Below are positions 47,659-59,799 of a stretch of 64,000 nucleotides of DNA, piece after piece. Within the stretch, counting starts at the first letter, position 1. Each line of letters opens with the position of its first letter. Location: contig OZ024890.1 of NCBI GenBank assembly GCA_964017195.1, positions 70,795,376 to 70,859,375 on the forward strand. Direction: 5' to 3'. The translations under genes and the position numbers were made by a program. The notes below the pieces were generated by a model that had not been told where the DNA came from, did no database searches, and saw only the letters and a list, made by a program, of their open reading frames with translations. This DNA is from Siderastrea radians (Eukaryota; Cnidaria; Anthozoa; Scleractinia; Rhizangiidae).

Positions 47659-50600
47659 AATTGATTGACTGATTGATTCAGTGATTGATTGGTTGGTTGA
47701 CTGATAATTGTTGACCGAGTGCAGAAACCCTGGAACTGTAGGCAACTAGTAAGCTTGCAATCAAACTACGTGAATTCTCCCTGTACATTTCACCTTGTCG
47801 TGAGGGAAGCTTGGTTCCTTGGAGGTTCGGCCAGATTGGTCGAGGGGGAACAGGCTTGGCATAGGACTGCGCCTGGCCATCTGGGTTGGGGGATGGAGAT
47901 GAAGTTAGTCATACCTACTACCCTGAAAAAGCCCTCTCCATTACAGGGAAGATAAGAGACCTTATTTGTGAACATGGTAAAACTGCACCTAAGTGAGTTA
48001 GTAATCTAGTAACAATCATATCCCTTCAGCCAATTACGGGGCACGTAATAACACGAGTGTTTTCTACCAAGGTTTATCAAGATGTCCAGTCCCAATTTGA
48101 ACAACTCGGTTCTGCTAGGATGTACTCTCAGTTATGTGTCTGTCTTCTTGTTTGGTCTGGATGGCGCGTTTATCTCCAGCGGCTATGAGATAATATGTGT
48201 GGTAGGTGTCTTCTTTGGTTTACGCACTGTCGCATGTGATTACAAGGTGGCCGTCCCTGCTATTTTTTAGATCGGCTGATTGACTTTGTCATCTCTTTTT
48301 TTCTCAGAGCAGAGCTTGGACCCTATCGCTCGGTTTCAGTCTGGCGTATGGTGCCATGTTTTCTAAAACCTGGCGAGTGCACCAGATATTTACAAATAGG
48401 AAGATAAAGCGAAAGGTAAAATTAGTTTTAAGTTATTAGAGGCTAGAGTATCTGGTACGTGAAATTATTTACATTTTCGCGAACGAATTTGTAAATTTAA
48501 TCGAATTACCAATAACCCTCATCCCCGGAGCCATCACAACTGTGTCAGGGACTACCTCCACAGAGACTAGCTCCGGTCAAAATACATCTACCTGATATTA
48601 TGAAAACAAGACCAATCAATATATGAGCATTTAACACATATAATGTATGAATTTTACACGAACTCACTCATTAGTTCAATAAGAGAAAGAAAAAATAAAG
48701 AGATTGGAGGAGAAAACATCAGGTGCCTGGTTTGTTTTCTTTTTATAATGCAGACTTTGGACATTTTGTTTTTGAACTAGAAAAATGGTCCTTTCGAAGC
48801 ACTCTTCCTAAAATGAAACGAGGGCTCACTCACCATACTCACTTTTCACAGACCTTATTCTCGTCTTAGTGGAATAAGATTTAGTGTGTTCTACGTTGTT
48901 CTTTTTCAGGTTATCAAGGATCGTCATTTGTTCGGTGTGGTCTGTCTCCTGGTGATGATTGACGTCATTTACCTGACAGTGTGGCAGGTTGTGGATCCAA
49001 TGAGAAGGATTGTGCGAGAGTTTTCAGATGAGGTAAGACTAGAAGAAATCCCCCATTCATACCCTGTCACAATTATATAACTCCCTGAATTTATAATTGT
49101 ACACCGTTATAAATTCACTTCACTTCCATCATATCAGGGAAAGGTCCTTCTTCAAGTGGGGAATGAAAGGTGTCGCGTGGATTCCCTTTTCTTTCACAGG
49201 AATTCTCTTTTCTCCGTCTGACTAACAAGGACATCTTCTTGGCTCATAAAATTACATAACTTAGTAAGTATGTAATATAAAAGTACTGAATGCAAATGAA
49301 AAGGGGAAAATTACAACTTAATTCTCGATACCAGTGTTTCCCATTACAAATCATTAACATCATTCGCTCACTGGAATAAGAAGTACAGTAGCCGATCCAA
49401 ACCTATGATGATCCTTTGATTAAACTGTTTCGTCCAACTTCATTTTGAAAGAACTGTTGAGTAGAATTGGAATTACAGACAGATTTTTTCGTTGTTTTCT
49501 TCCTAGTCTCTAGACTCTGAGTTGGACGTTATACTTGTGAAGCAACTAGAGCTGTGCGAGTCTGATAAGACATAACGCTGGTTGGGAATACTGTGTGGAT
49601 ACAAGGGACTGCTGTTGCTGTTTGGAGCATTTCTTGCTTGGGAAACAAGAAACGTTACAATACCTGCTCTGAATGACTCCAAGTAAGTGCTACTGAAAAA
49701 GCAAGGAAACAAATAAAGCGTAGAGGAAAAGCTAGCGCACGACGACCCAGCTCCATAGGTAGTCAGGTTTATTTCTCGTTCACAATACTTTTACCTTGTT
49801 GGCCGTCATTTAAACTTCCCCTGCTCTCCACAAAGCGAGCTTGCAAACACCCCCACCCCCACCTCATCCTAAAGTGTGTTCAGTTTAATAAATACGGGCT
49901 ACGGCGTCGAATCGACCAAGTTAGCGTGCTTCCAAGGTACTTCCTGCAAACTGAACGCAGCTCGTCACAAGAGAACGGAAGGGCAAGTAGTAGTCGCCAA
50001 TTGAATGCAGCCTCGAAAGAACCCTAGCACACGGCCAAACCAGATGACCTCAATTAAAATGGATGCTTTTCTGCACAAGTAATCACAATACCATTCATAT
50101 GATGACCAAACGGATATGATAACTGGAAGCACGATTCCAACTTGCATTGACTTGCACCTTCAGCTAGGGATTTGACATGATAAATGGTTGCTTTGTAGGT
50201 ACATTGGGATGTCTGTGTACAACGTGTTTGTCCTGTGCATCATAGGGACCCCCATATCACTAGCCATGAGGGAGAAGCCAGACGCTTCCTTTGCAATCGT
50301 CTCTATTTGCATCAGCGTCTGCACCACAATCACTTTGTGCCTCGTGTTCATACCAAAGGTAATTATCCATTTTTGTCGTTATTCTGTTCTTTTCTGACAT
50401 TATTCCCTTCAGGATGATAGTAACATGTAAGTCGTTTCTAGTACTAGATTTTATTCTTAGCCTTTTATTTTAGTTGCTCTCTATGTAGGAATGGATATTT
50501 CTTATACTTAATGTTTTTCCTCCTAGTTTTTAACCCTATTCTGCCTGGCCTTTTTTTGAGTTTCTGAGCCTGAGTTTCTTTGTGCCCCCCCCCCCCCCCA

Positions 50601-53152
50601 TAGATCTCGAAAAGTATTAAAGCTCGTGCGATGAAACTTGGCACGTTTGTAGCACGTCATTAGCTTAACAGATTGGGCTTATGACGTGTCGTGACGTCAC
50701 AATAACGTCACAAACCCGCCATTTTGAATTTGAGGCCGCCATCTTGAATCTCAAACCTGCAGTCCTACATCTGACAATGACGTCACCAAAAATATATGAT
50801 TTTGTTCTAAGAAACATACTTAGTCAAAACAAGCGCACAAAAGTAAAAAATTATCTTCTTCTTACAAATGAAGGGGGAAAACCTGAAAAAAGACTGAAAA
50901 AAGACAGAAAATAGCCAAAATACACTTCTGAGTAGACGGTTGTTATGGAAACGTCAATCATAGACACATCATTGACACAGGAAAATTTTCTCTGATAAAT
51001 TTTAGGAAAAGTCACGAGAATTGGTGATTATTCGTCTAGCCGTTCAAAAGCTATGATTCGTTAAAGTCAGCGCGGGCACAATGCCCCCCCCCCCGCCCCC
51101 CAGGCAGAATAGGGTTAAGATGCTATTTTTGTAAGTGGTCTTATCCTTTAAGTGACCATTGTAAATTTTGTAATGCAAGAGCCCCTCTGCCCTCCCATTG
51201 ATCTCGTAAAACCAATAACCCAGGGAGGGAATTTGCCTTTTTAATGAACATTTTCAGGTGCTGGAGATGAAGCGGTTTCTGTTAGTTGGCGAACAGATTT
51301 GTCGAACTTTTACTACCAATAACTTGACAAACAGCACAATGCCTACAGTGGACATCGACAGAGAACGACAACTTATGGATTTCAAGAGGAAATTGGCTGC
51401 CGTAAGAATTTATTTTCTTTTGTGCTATAATGCTTGGTATTCCTTATGAGCCGCCTCTTGATAACGTAACTAGTACCAGTAATAAGCACATACCACGCCC
51501 ACATCCTTACATCCCGCATGAATAGAATGGTAATGACGTCATCAGAAACCTACATGTATTTCCAAAATTCTGACTTGGCTGATTGTCTCAGAATCTACAA
51601 TCACAATACAGGTCTGCAGAAAATTTGAGTTTAAGAAAGCCACAAGCCACTGGGGTCTAGGTCAGTTGGCCAATTTATATAGTCTTATGCTTTACTGGTT
51701 CGTTACATAATAAAGCAGTGCTAACATTGACGACTTTGTATGGACTAAGTAGATTGATATCTCTGTATCATATCAAAAGTCTGTGTTTAATAGCAGTACC
51801 TAGAATTTGATTAACACGCTTGCAAGACTAAAACGAAAAATTACACCCATTCCCTTTACAACTCTATACAGCGTTTTCACTCACGTGACCAGCGGCTATG
51901 TAAATTTATTGGAACAAAAAGAAAGTGTTTACATAAGAAAAGACTTTAACTCCGACAGGATTGGCTTGGTACGCCAATATGGCCGCTGTTTGATTGTTTC
52001 TGGTACACCAATATGGCCGCCGTGATGTCATATGAAAACGCTTTATAGGTGTAAGGTATACACAGCATATACAGCTATTTCAATTAACGTCGGATTTTAA
52101 AGCTTCGAGCTTACGCGACATGACCGAAAGGTAGCATGGGTAACAGTAAATCTTTTGTGGTTCGGCTGTAATTTCACGGTTGACACGGCCATAGGATGGG
52201 TGAAACTACCACAAACACTTGCCTAGGTAGTTTATTTTCTATAGGGGTGAGCCATAGCTAAGTTTGGTAAATTTATTAAAAAATAACCCACATCAGGAGC
52301 CCATATCATCTTGCTGTCTTGTCGAGTAGGCTTTCTGACAACGTTAATTGAAATAGCTGTATTCATCAATTAGTCGAGCATGTCACACTGACGCAGTGAT
52401 AACGCTCCACGTAGCCCTCTCGGGCATGAGACAAACAGTCCAGCGTGTCTCTCGCAACCCTTGTCCGGTATTAAGGGTGAAATTATAAAAAAAATGACCT
52501 GCGGGGAGAAAATCACTTCCAGTTAGCTGGAGGGTTGGACTTATCAAGTGTTCGAGTTGTCGTGGGTAAAATTACGGTAAATGTACGAGGTAATCCAGGG
52601 AAAAATTAATTTTGGTTCGAGTTAGCGTAAGACTTGAGTTACCGAGGGTCACCTGTACAACTACCAGTTGTCATAAAAATTTGGTCACATTATCGGGGTG
52701 GTCGGATTAATGGGGTCTTTCAGATGCGAAAATAGCTGCATAAGCTTTTCTTCGGGCCAAGGAAAGTGGTCTTGATCACGAGATGATTCATTTGAAATGA
52801 ATCAAATGAGGCGTCTTTGGTTAATCTCATTGTCTTGGGAAGACCGAGGGAAATCGAGCTATTTCTTTTTGCTGTCAAACGAACTTCTGAATAGGAGTCA
52901 TAGGTTCTCATCTTAGGGCTTTATGTTGCATAAAATTACCATGATTCCCTAAGGGAACAGGGCACTGGCCACTATAACTTCGGAATGTGCTGTAGAACTG
53001 ATTTGCTTCAATGCTATTTTTTCTTTCCAATGTAGAAGGACAACGAAATCCAAGAGTTGAGACTTCGCCTATCAAACGCAACTGGCCGGAAACAGTCTCA
53101 GAACGACGAAATGAACAGCGCTGAAGATATCACCACTGTCAACACCAGCTAA
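41203..53152 (+). CDS. GABBR2: GABA-B receptor subunit 2-like, 17 exons, one in-frame stop
   Basis: Class C GPCR. Exons: 41203-41436, 41820-41963, 42594-42764, 43039-43140, 44103-44168, 44450-44641, 45144-45371, 45688-45751, 46041-46124, 46735-46885, 48072-48201, 48308-48415, 48910-49032, 49507-49682, 50199-50358, 51258-51401, 53036-53152; 2394 nt, phases consistent, 797 codons. Signal peptide 1-22 ([19 protein letters not shown]); Venus-flytrap domain 25-430 ([27 protein letters not shown]); TM1 about 445-472; TM2-TM4 in exons 11-13; TM5-TM7 in exons 14-15 ([16 protein letters not shown] then YIGMSVYN, typical of subunit 2); C-terminal coiled coil in exons 16-17. Subunit 2 couples to Gi/o in the heterodimer. 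Codon 622 (49573-49575) is TAA, so the sequence as given truncates before TM5. The first exon is preceded by an acceptor, so 5' UTR exons lie upstream. AATAAA at 53464. Confidence 0.92.
42088..42320. repeat. Interspersed repeat copy in GABBR2 intron 2
   Basis: Diverged partner of the repeat at 5440-5610: CCCCTGGCTGGGATAG, GGTACCAATTTATACACCC, then GAGAGACAATGCGG. The 3' part contains GACTCGAACCAGGAG, the complement of a pol III B-box-like sequence, hinting at a tRNA-derived SINE on the minus strand. No coding capacity. Confidence 0.45.
43486..43569. repeat. ATG/GAT trinucleotide microsatellite
   Basis: Run of GATGAT units with occasional GGT and AAT variants in intron 4 of the receptor gene. 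Confidence 0.9.
46243..46325 (-). repeat. tRNA-derived SINE head
   Basis: On the minus strand the segment reads with an A-box-like CAGCTCATTGGTTAAAGCG, a middle GTGTGCTGAAGG, and a B-box GGATCAATTCC followed by TGTCGGGGACTC. Spacing between boxes is tRNA-like. The acceptor stem does not pair, so this is a SINE or tRNA pseudogene, in intron 9 of the receptor gene. A poorer copy is at 7648-7722. Confidence 0.55.
46894..47404. mobile_element. Long-TIR MITE with TTAA target, abutting a splice donor
   Basis: Flanked by TTAA at 46890-46893 and 47405-47408. Ends AGTGCTACTATGATAAAAAA and complement (right end has one small gap). The inverted similarity extends about 220 bp inward, including GACGTCAT and the GGTCCGCCATTATTAC block. 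The TTAA class suggests Kolobok or piggyBac mobilisation. The left border is 5-8 nt inside intron 10 of the receptor gene, so the donor GTGAT runs directly into the element. Confidence 0.8.
47515..47705. repeat. GATT/CTGC tetranucleotide microsatellite
   Basis: Begins as CTGCCTTC and CTGA units, becomes GCTTGCTT, then a run of about ten GATT units (47620-47660) with decayed repeats after. Lies in intron 10 of the receptor gene. Confidence 0.9.
50534..51114. mobile_element. piggyBac-like MITE, TTAA target
   Basis: TTAA at 50530-50533 and 51115-51118 flank inverted ends CCCTATTCTGCCTGG and CCAGGCAGAATAGGG. Ends of the form CCC...GGG with TTAA are the piggyBac signature. Both ends are followed by long poly-C tracts (50586-50600 and 51084-51101), so the tracts read C on the same strand. 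581 bp, non-coding, in intron 15 of the receptor gene. Confidence 0.75.
51867..52046. mobile_element. MITE with AGCGTTTTCA ends
   Basis: TATACAGCGTTTTCACTCAC at the left and TATGAAAACGCTTTATA at the right form imperfect inverted ends with TA at the outside. An internal direct repeat CCAATATGGCCGC occurs twice (about 51974 and 52009). About 180 bp, in intron 16 of the receptor gene. Confidence 0.5.
52070..52361. mobile_element. MITE with 21-bp perfect inverted ends
   Basis: TACAGCTATTTCAATTAACG at 52070 and its exact complement ending at 52361. The outer dinucleotide is TA, suggesting a TA target. 292 bp, non-coding, in intron 16, only 24 bp from the previous element. Confidence 0.7.
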
Positions 53153-53894
53153 ATGGCTGCTAGGAACTGAAAACGAGCATGACGCCTGCCAGTCCCAGGC
53201 CCTTTGGGACAATACCTTTGGTGCCAAAGTGCACGCCGTGTACGATGGGAACAACGGAACATAGAGGTAGCCATTGAGAGCGACTGAAGAAGCTTCCAGT
53301 ATACTTAAAACTGAACGAAGAGACTATAAAACTTGAGTGAATAAGACTCTTCCGCTTCCAAAATGAACTCATTCGTGTTTAGTGAGCTTGTGGAAAAAAG
53401 ATTTATGTCGCCATTCAAGTGAAAGCAATCGAGAAGTTCTGTTATCTTTTCGGTGTTTTACAGAATAAAAATTAAGGCTTTTTTCCAGTGTCGAAATACA
53501 AAAGATTAAATACTAAAGTAACTCAGCTCCAAAAATGTAACCATTTGTGTAAGGATAAACTATAACGAGTCAAATCCTGTCGAAAATTAAACTGGATAGC
53601 AATCGAACACGCCAATTGAAAGTGCGCATTCATTACCGCTCATTAATTATGGTTAGACTCAGAGAACACGTGAAGACCTCTCACCAACTCAAAACTCCTT
53701 TATTTCAAAATCATTTATTTATACTTACATTAAATCTTTTAAAAACTCTGTTTGACCTCAATTTAATTTTTATCGCTCTGTAAACGTGCTAGTGCAACAC
53801 ATTTACCGCCAATAAAGACTTCAGCCGCTTTCTAAAACCAGTCTCACTTATAAATTTATTCTTAAAAAATTACAAAGCGTTTGTGCAAAATTAG

Positions 53895-56800
53895 TCACCA
53901 AGGTCTCCACAAAGGGTCTGTCAGGTGTAAACCCGAGGACGAATCACTTGGGACCAAAGGACGGTGCATTCCAGGAGAGCTGGTGGAGTCGGTACTTAAA
54001 ACAGGAACATAATGAATTGGAATGGACTCTGAAGAAGGGAGCACCCGATGGCCCTGAACCACGTATGGGGAAATAGTAGTGCGGGCTGACGAAAGGCGGG
54101 ATTCTAGAGCGTCCCTAGGGAAAAGGCGTCTCGATTCCTTGACTGTGGCATCCCTCGAGGTCTCAAAGTTGAATGATGATGGTATCCGCGATGAAGACTG
54201 CAGTGAAACATCGTCGACCTCTCGTGGTGAGCTAGGAATGCCAGTTAGATGAGATAGTATTTGTGCTTTTATATCGGGGTCCAAGCACCCGTCTCCAAGA
54301 ACACTCTTGGACACTTCAGCCACGCATGCGCTGTAGCCCGCGCGGTACTTAAGCAGCACGTGGGGGTCGGTAGAATACATCACTGCAAGAGAAACAGAAC
54401 AAAGAAGAGAAAGTTAATGCCTTTATTGAGTGGTCACACTAACAAATTTTATCCAAGGTGGACACCACAGTAAAGTACTGGCCCCAGTTGTTCAAAACGT
54501 GGATAGCGCTATCCACTGGATAAATCTCTATCCAGGGGATAACCCAATTGGTCTCGGAGAAAGTTAAAATGATTTTGTACACCATAAGGAACAGTAGCAC
54601 TGGATAGTATTCATCCATAGCCTTCATTTGAATAGCCTGCAAAGCAGGCGGTTTTGCGGGGGGAATGATTCGAAAACAGCGATTACGAACGACCGGCCGC
54701 CATTTTGAACGCGCGAACAAGGGAGAAACTGGGGAGAGGAAAAAAGAGAAGGGAAGGGGGTGGGGGAGGGGAAAAAGGCGAGAAGAGGGGGGGGGGGGGG
54801 TCTGGGGGTGCGAAGAACCGCCTGCCCGGAAACTAGGGCCAAGTGAATTTTCCGTCCACGGAGGGACGGAAAATTCTGATTGGTCGTTACTGAAAGTTGT
54901 CAATCAATCTGTCAGCATCGGGTCAACGCTCTAACGGCTGGTTGTTGCGAATGGTTCATCTTATTATTTTATTGTCAATGTATTTAGCGGATGTTTTTAG
55001 TAAAGTGGTCGATCGATAAACGGCTGAAAATTGAAGGCTTTTAACGGGTCACATCAAAATCACCAGTGTTTAGATGAATCGTGTCTGATTCAAACGGGTA
55101 AATAATCGACTTTCTCTCGAAACGACTGCACTTCACACAGGTCGTCCCGTTTCTCCTGGAATGAAACTTCTATTCCATCGTATCGACAATAACTACTGTT
55201 TGCCGAACACGCACCTCGATTTTGGATTGTAATTTTTCCAATAAATACATCGGGCAAACTCCTCGAGTCCGCTGAAAGCTTTTAAAAAGTTCATAGCGCT
55301 CACGTAAACAACTTTATGCAAATTAATTTTTGGTTGAAATTTGACCCACGGGGAATTTGAATACGCAGTGAAACGTTGTGTGACGGACGGAATAAAAGGT
55401 GCATTGTATTGAATGATTGTAAACTTATTAAATTACTATAGAGCTTCAGTTATTTAGAACTATAAATCAAATGAAAAAAACTTAAAAATCCCAAACGTTT
55501 CGTAGCTGAGTGTACCGTTCGTATCAAGATAGAAAACGCTACAATCAATCTGCGGTGTAGATGCAAGTAAAATTTGCATAATATCACGTGTAATTTGAAA
55601 CCTAGATCTTGCTCGCTAAAATTCAACAGCCACGTTTCTAAAAGCAAAACAACGGGAACAAGGTCATGATTTTTATACCGAACGTTTTCCTGCAACCATT
55701 AAATTCATTCGAGATCATTTTCAGACGAGAAAATTAAGTCTGCACAGAAGCAAATTTCAAGACGTGCTTGTTTGTTTACTTTTTATCGCCGGTAGTTTTT
55801 GCCGACTGCCGACGAACAAACATTGATTGGTTGGGATATTCGAAACCACAGAATCTGTCATCAGTTTGTCAAAATGCAAATAAGGGGGCGGAAGCCAAAA
55901 AAGCAGCCCATCCGGGCAGGCGGTATTTCAGCTTCTCCTCCCCAAGCCACTCGCGGCTGCGCCGCTCGCTGTCGCGGCTTCGCCGCTTTTGCTTGTGCGC
56001 GCGAAACCCAACAATACCGCCAGCTACGCAGGCTATCATTTGAATGAATTAACCACCCTACAAATATCCGACTTGAACTCACAAATAGCGAGAACACATT
56101 TTTAACCGTTCAGATCGCTTAAGTTCTTTCATGAGGAGAAAAACGTTCGACAACTTAAAATATTTAAAACAATTAATAGAAAGTGCCTACTTATATCGTT
56201 AAAAATATATAATTTTCTTTTCACCTCAGTGACTAACTTAGTCAAATCTACTCTACTTGAAATGCTATTAAGATCACAGCATGAATATAGCAAAGGTTTT
56301 GTTTAAGCATGCGGTTAAAATTATCTAAACAAAACTGAAGCAGTAAAGAGGCAAACTACAAATCGAATGAAACCAACGAAAACAAATGAGTTTTCAGAGA
56401 AACCAAAGAAAAACTGAAGATAAAATCTGTGAATCAAAGAACTCCATCAGCTACGGAACGGAGAACAATTTTAAGACAAAGCTAATTTGCGCATCACATA
56501 AGCCACAGACCCTAAATATAACTCTCCATTGTTCCCTGTAACTAGTGTTTTTGGGGTGCTTTTTGTATTCCTTTAAACACCAAGCTTCCCGGGGGCGGTC
56601 CTTCGGCCACCCTAAAGTTATACACGTAATTAAGCGACAAGACCCTTTTTTCACCAGGTTCAATTATTAATAGTCGGTTCATTAAGGAATTAAAAAGCGC
56701 TTCCAGATGTTCCACGCAGCACCTGTCGCAACCAGTGATCCGCGCTAAACTAAATCCCTCCTCACGGTTTAGTAATTTGAATACATAAAAAACATGGCCC

Positions 56801-58040
56801 CGCACTGATTAGTTACTTATTAACTTTTCATTATAAAGCTATCAACAGTCATTTTTTACCCGTTCGCTGTTGATGTCTTAGGGTTCGGAGATGTCGCACA
56901 GTCATCTCTAAAATGTCCGCCTTTTCAAGCTTTGTGTACCGTGAACTCTGTAAATGAGACAACAAAAAGAAACATCAACCCGACCCTTGTTAGAGCCAAA
57001 CACGCAGTCACGCATAAAATTGTGTTACTTTTTTTTTTCAGTCTGTGGATGAAACCTTTAAGCGTGACCATTCAAATAAAACCTCTTGAATAGCATTTTC
57101 TTGAGGTGGTGGTCGTTAATTTTGTATTTTGTGAGGTCCTTATCACGGGCATAAAATTGTGAGTCAGGGCATGTATAAATGAGTGCGAATCGAGAATTCA
57201 TTTAAACCGATTACTTCAACCGCGAAATGCCATAAAGATAAGTGACCGGATTAATCAAATTTCATTAAGTTGCAATGAGCATGTCATGGTCTTTTTCATT
57301 AGGACAGATGTCAAGGATATTGAATGAAGTTCAAACAGCAATTGTTTACAGAAACCCACTGCAAGGTTATAGGATGTTAACACAGTCACGATATCTTGCG
57401 ATACAGTAGTGGAAATAAGCGAGGGGTTTATATAACGGGAACCTTTCTTTACAATTCATAGCAAAAATAGCATCCAAAATTGTAACATACAATTGCTCGT
57501 TCAACCTTACAAATAGAGCAAGCAACTTTAGCATTTCACGTAAACTTGTAAGCAGAGCAAAAACAAAAGATAAGCTTCAACAAAACACGACATGAACTGA
57601 ACACTTGTACCGCTATTATTTGCTGGGAACCAATTTGCTGACACAGCATACTTACATCTCTATTTTGCGCTTCAAGAACAAGTCTCTTCAGTTCTTCAAG
57701 ACTGCGGTTGATTCGTTCACGCCTTCTTTTCTCCATAATTGGCTTAGACCACTGTAAAAAAGAGAAAAATTAATGTTCATAACATCCACCTATAAAAACA
57801 GAGTTTTAATCTCCTTAACTCAGCTGAGCAGTCTACAGCAAACTTGCACGAAAAACACTCTGATGCCCCTAACCTACTAGCATAGTTTACAACCACATAG
57901 AATTAAAAGGAAACATATCTTTTGCCTGAGGAAAAACTCCGCAAACATGTTTAAAGTTGGATGCAAAATAATAATCAAGATTTTACCTTTCGAGTGTCCG
58001 AATCATTTTCTTTTTCCAACTTTGCAGATTCCTGAACCAT
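53895..58040 (-). CDS. HES/Hairy-type bHLH-Orange transcriptional repressor
   Basis: Exons (minus strand): 58040-57987, 57751-57656, 56947-56860, 54382-53895; 726 nt, 241 aa, all phases match. Basic region with the family's proline: KPIMEKRRRERINRSLEELK (about residues 21-40); helix 2 KLEKADILEMTVRHL in exon 3; Orange domain YRAGYSACVAEVSKSVLG opening exon 4; C-terminus WRPW followed directly by the stop, the Groucho/TLE recruitment motif. Nuclear repressor, normally a Notch target binding N-box/E-box DNA. Slightly shorter than vertebrate HES1 (280 aa). It converges on the GABBR2 gene with 742 bp between stops; the complement of AATAAA at 53855-53860 is a likely poly(A) signal. Which HES subgroup it belongs to cannot be told by eye. 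Confidence 0.93.
54480..54560. repeat. Partial MITE (GGCCCCAGTTGTTC family)
   Basis: Left end GGCCCCAGTTGTTCAAAACG then TGGATAGCGCTATCCACTGG matches the element at 29634-29780. The right end is missing. It lies in intron 3 of the HES gene. Confidence 0.6.
54633..54832. mobile_element. MULE-like MITE with purine-rich interior
   Basis: Left TAGCCTGCAAAGCAGGCGGT and right ACCGCCTGCCCGG are imperfect inverted ends of the AGCCTGC...GCAGGCGGT type. The middle holds a strongly asymmetric G/A tract (54720-54810, including a run of G). Long open frames over this tract are low-complexity artefacts. Confidence 0.5.
55905..56036. mobile_element. MULE-like MITE, GC-rich
   Basis: GGGCAGGCGGTATTT at the left and AATACCGCCAGC then TACGCAGGCT at the right are imperfect inverted ends of the same type as 54633-54832. 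The interior carries a CGCGGCTGCGCCGCTCG hairpin. In intron 3 of the HES gene. Confidence 0.5.
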
Positions 58041-58179
58041 AATTATTTTAGTCGTTTTCTTTCGTTTCTGGCAGTTGAATATTTACAGAACAATACTGCG
58101 CGCAATCCTTCCCCTTCCGATACAAGTGAGAAATGAACGTGAGTTTGGGTGAATATGGCGATTTTATTTACTTTCTAGC

Positions 58180-58211
58180 CGTGGGAAAACCTCTGGCTTC
58201 GAGTTCCCAAC
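58180..58211. promoter_or_regulatory. Paired CSL/Su(H) sites upstream of the HES gene
   Basis: CGTGGGAA (58180-58187) matches the CSL consensus YGTGRGAA. TTCCCAAC (58204-58211) is an inverted second site with one mismatch. They lie head to head with exactly 16 bp between, the architecture of the SPS element that supports dimeric Notch transcription complexes. The pair is about 140 bp upstream of the HES start codon. Confidence 0.6.
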
Positions 58212-59799
58212 CCCGGCTTATTATCATCGTATTTTGTTTAAAAAGAGCCTGCATTTTTGTCAGATGAATGGTATTTTGGCGTTCACTGGCAGCTGAGATC
58301 GATAGCGTGAGAACGAAGCCATGTGATTGGTCGATTCCTATCAAAGACAAAACGTTCCCAGCACGCGCTATGCAAATACGTAGAGAACAGTAGAAGCGCG
58401 CATTTACGTCTCCTCGCGCAAAAAAACGGCACTCTCGTGCGATAAAAGCTGTATTCCATAACAATTAGATCACATAAAAGCCATTTAGCGCCCGAGACTC
58501 TAAGTCTGCCGGACAAATTAGCGATACTCACAGTGCGACGCATAATTTTAATTGAAACTCTGCCACTATACTTTTTCTTCAGTTTATTTTGTCGCGAGGG
58601 TCAGTCGGAAGGGCTTAAACCCGGGCCGTGAGAACGACCCGAGCTAATTGGCTGTGAAAAATAAACAATCGACTTTTGGAATGATCTACTAGAGCGGAGG
58701 GTCGTGATACATTATGATGTCTCAACGGGGCTATTGTGGACTGCATAATGCACACTGTAAATAAAACATTACAAGGCCATATTCTGAAGCACGTGTTTGC
58801 TATTGTATAAAAAGTGTGTTTTGTTCCATCGTATTGTTCCTCCCACCCGCTGAAGACAAAAGTCTTTGCAAACACACTACGTTTGCAAAACAATACGAAA
58901 TGAAGTTTCCCACGCACGGAAAACCAAGGCACTTAACGCAAATTCTTCTTCCTTATGTTTTGCTTTTCGTTCGTCAAAACCGACAGATTTTCAAAGCTCC
59001 ACAGTTGCGAAGGCCTCGAATCATATATGCAAATACGGGCGTGTGTGACTGACGAACGAGTCTGCTGTTTTTGTAATGAAAAGGAACAAAATCAAGAAAT
59101 TCAAACATAATCTACCTTTTCTTTTCAACAAGAAAATATTACTTTTTTATAAACAACAAATTGGGAAGGTTCAAACATGCCACTGACGCGCCCTCGCTTT
59201 ACAACCGAAAAAAAAGCTGTACTTCAAAACAAAGTTTTCGTACTTTACATGCAACTGGTTGTCCAATACGACAAATGAACAAAATAAAAACAGGAATCAA
59301 AAATGCTCTCCAGGGAAATACAAAGTTACTTCTTGGACAATGGAGCAATCGTTTGTTACTCTATCTAAAACAGGCTCCGGTCAGAAATTTTTGTACTTCG
59401 TGAACGAATGCATAACGTTACAATGTGTTGTAGGGCACAAGAAAACAATTTGCTACTACTCCAAGCAAGATAGCTGTTGATCATGTTTTTCTTTTTTTTC
59501 TTTCTCAGGTTATTCGAAATACAGTAACCTGTCTGTTGAAATTTGGGGCAAACGGCAGCACACGAAAATTCTTCGGTATAGCGTTTCTATCAGTGCGTAC
59601 ATTTTAGAATCAGATTGAAAAATCTTTAAGAGTAAGAATGTTTTATATATTTTTTCTTAAGCAATAATCATAATCTTTTAAAGTCATAACCACGTTGCAC
59701 ATCAAATCAAGAGAAGTGAATGTTGTCGAGTCAGTGGATAAAAACCTTAGGTGTGCCCATTAAAGAGAAAGCCATCGAGCGGCGATTCTATTTACGCTG

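Noticed and set aside
50586..50600. Poly-C runs as a sequencing artefact
   Set aside because: Similar runs occur just inside both ends of a TTAA-flanked MITE, so they look like part of the element, although their lengths may be inaccurate.
54665..54934. Glycine/glutamate-rich frame and its proline-rich mirror
   Set aside because: They come from a G/A low-complexity tract inside a MITE.
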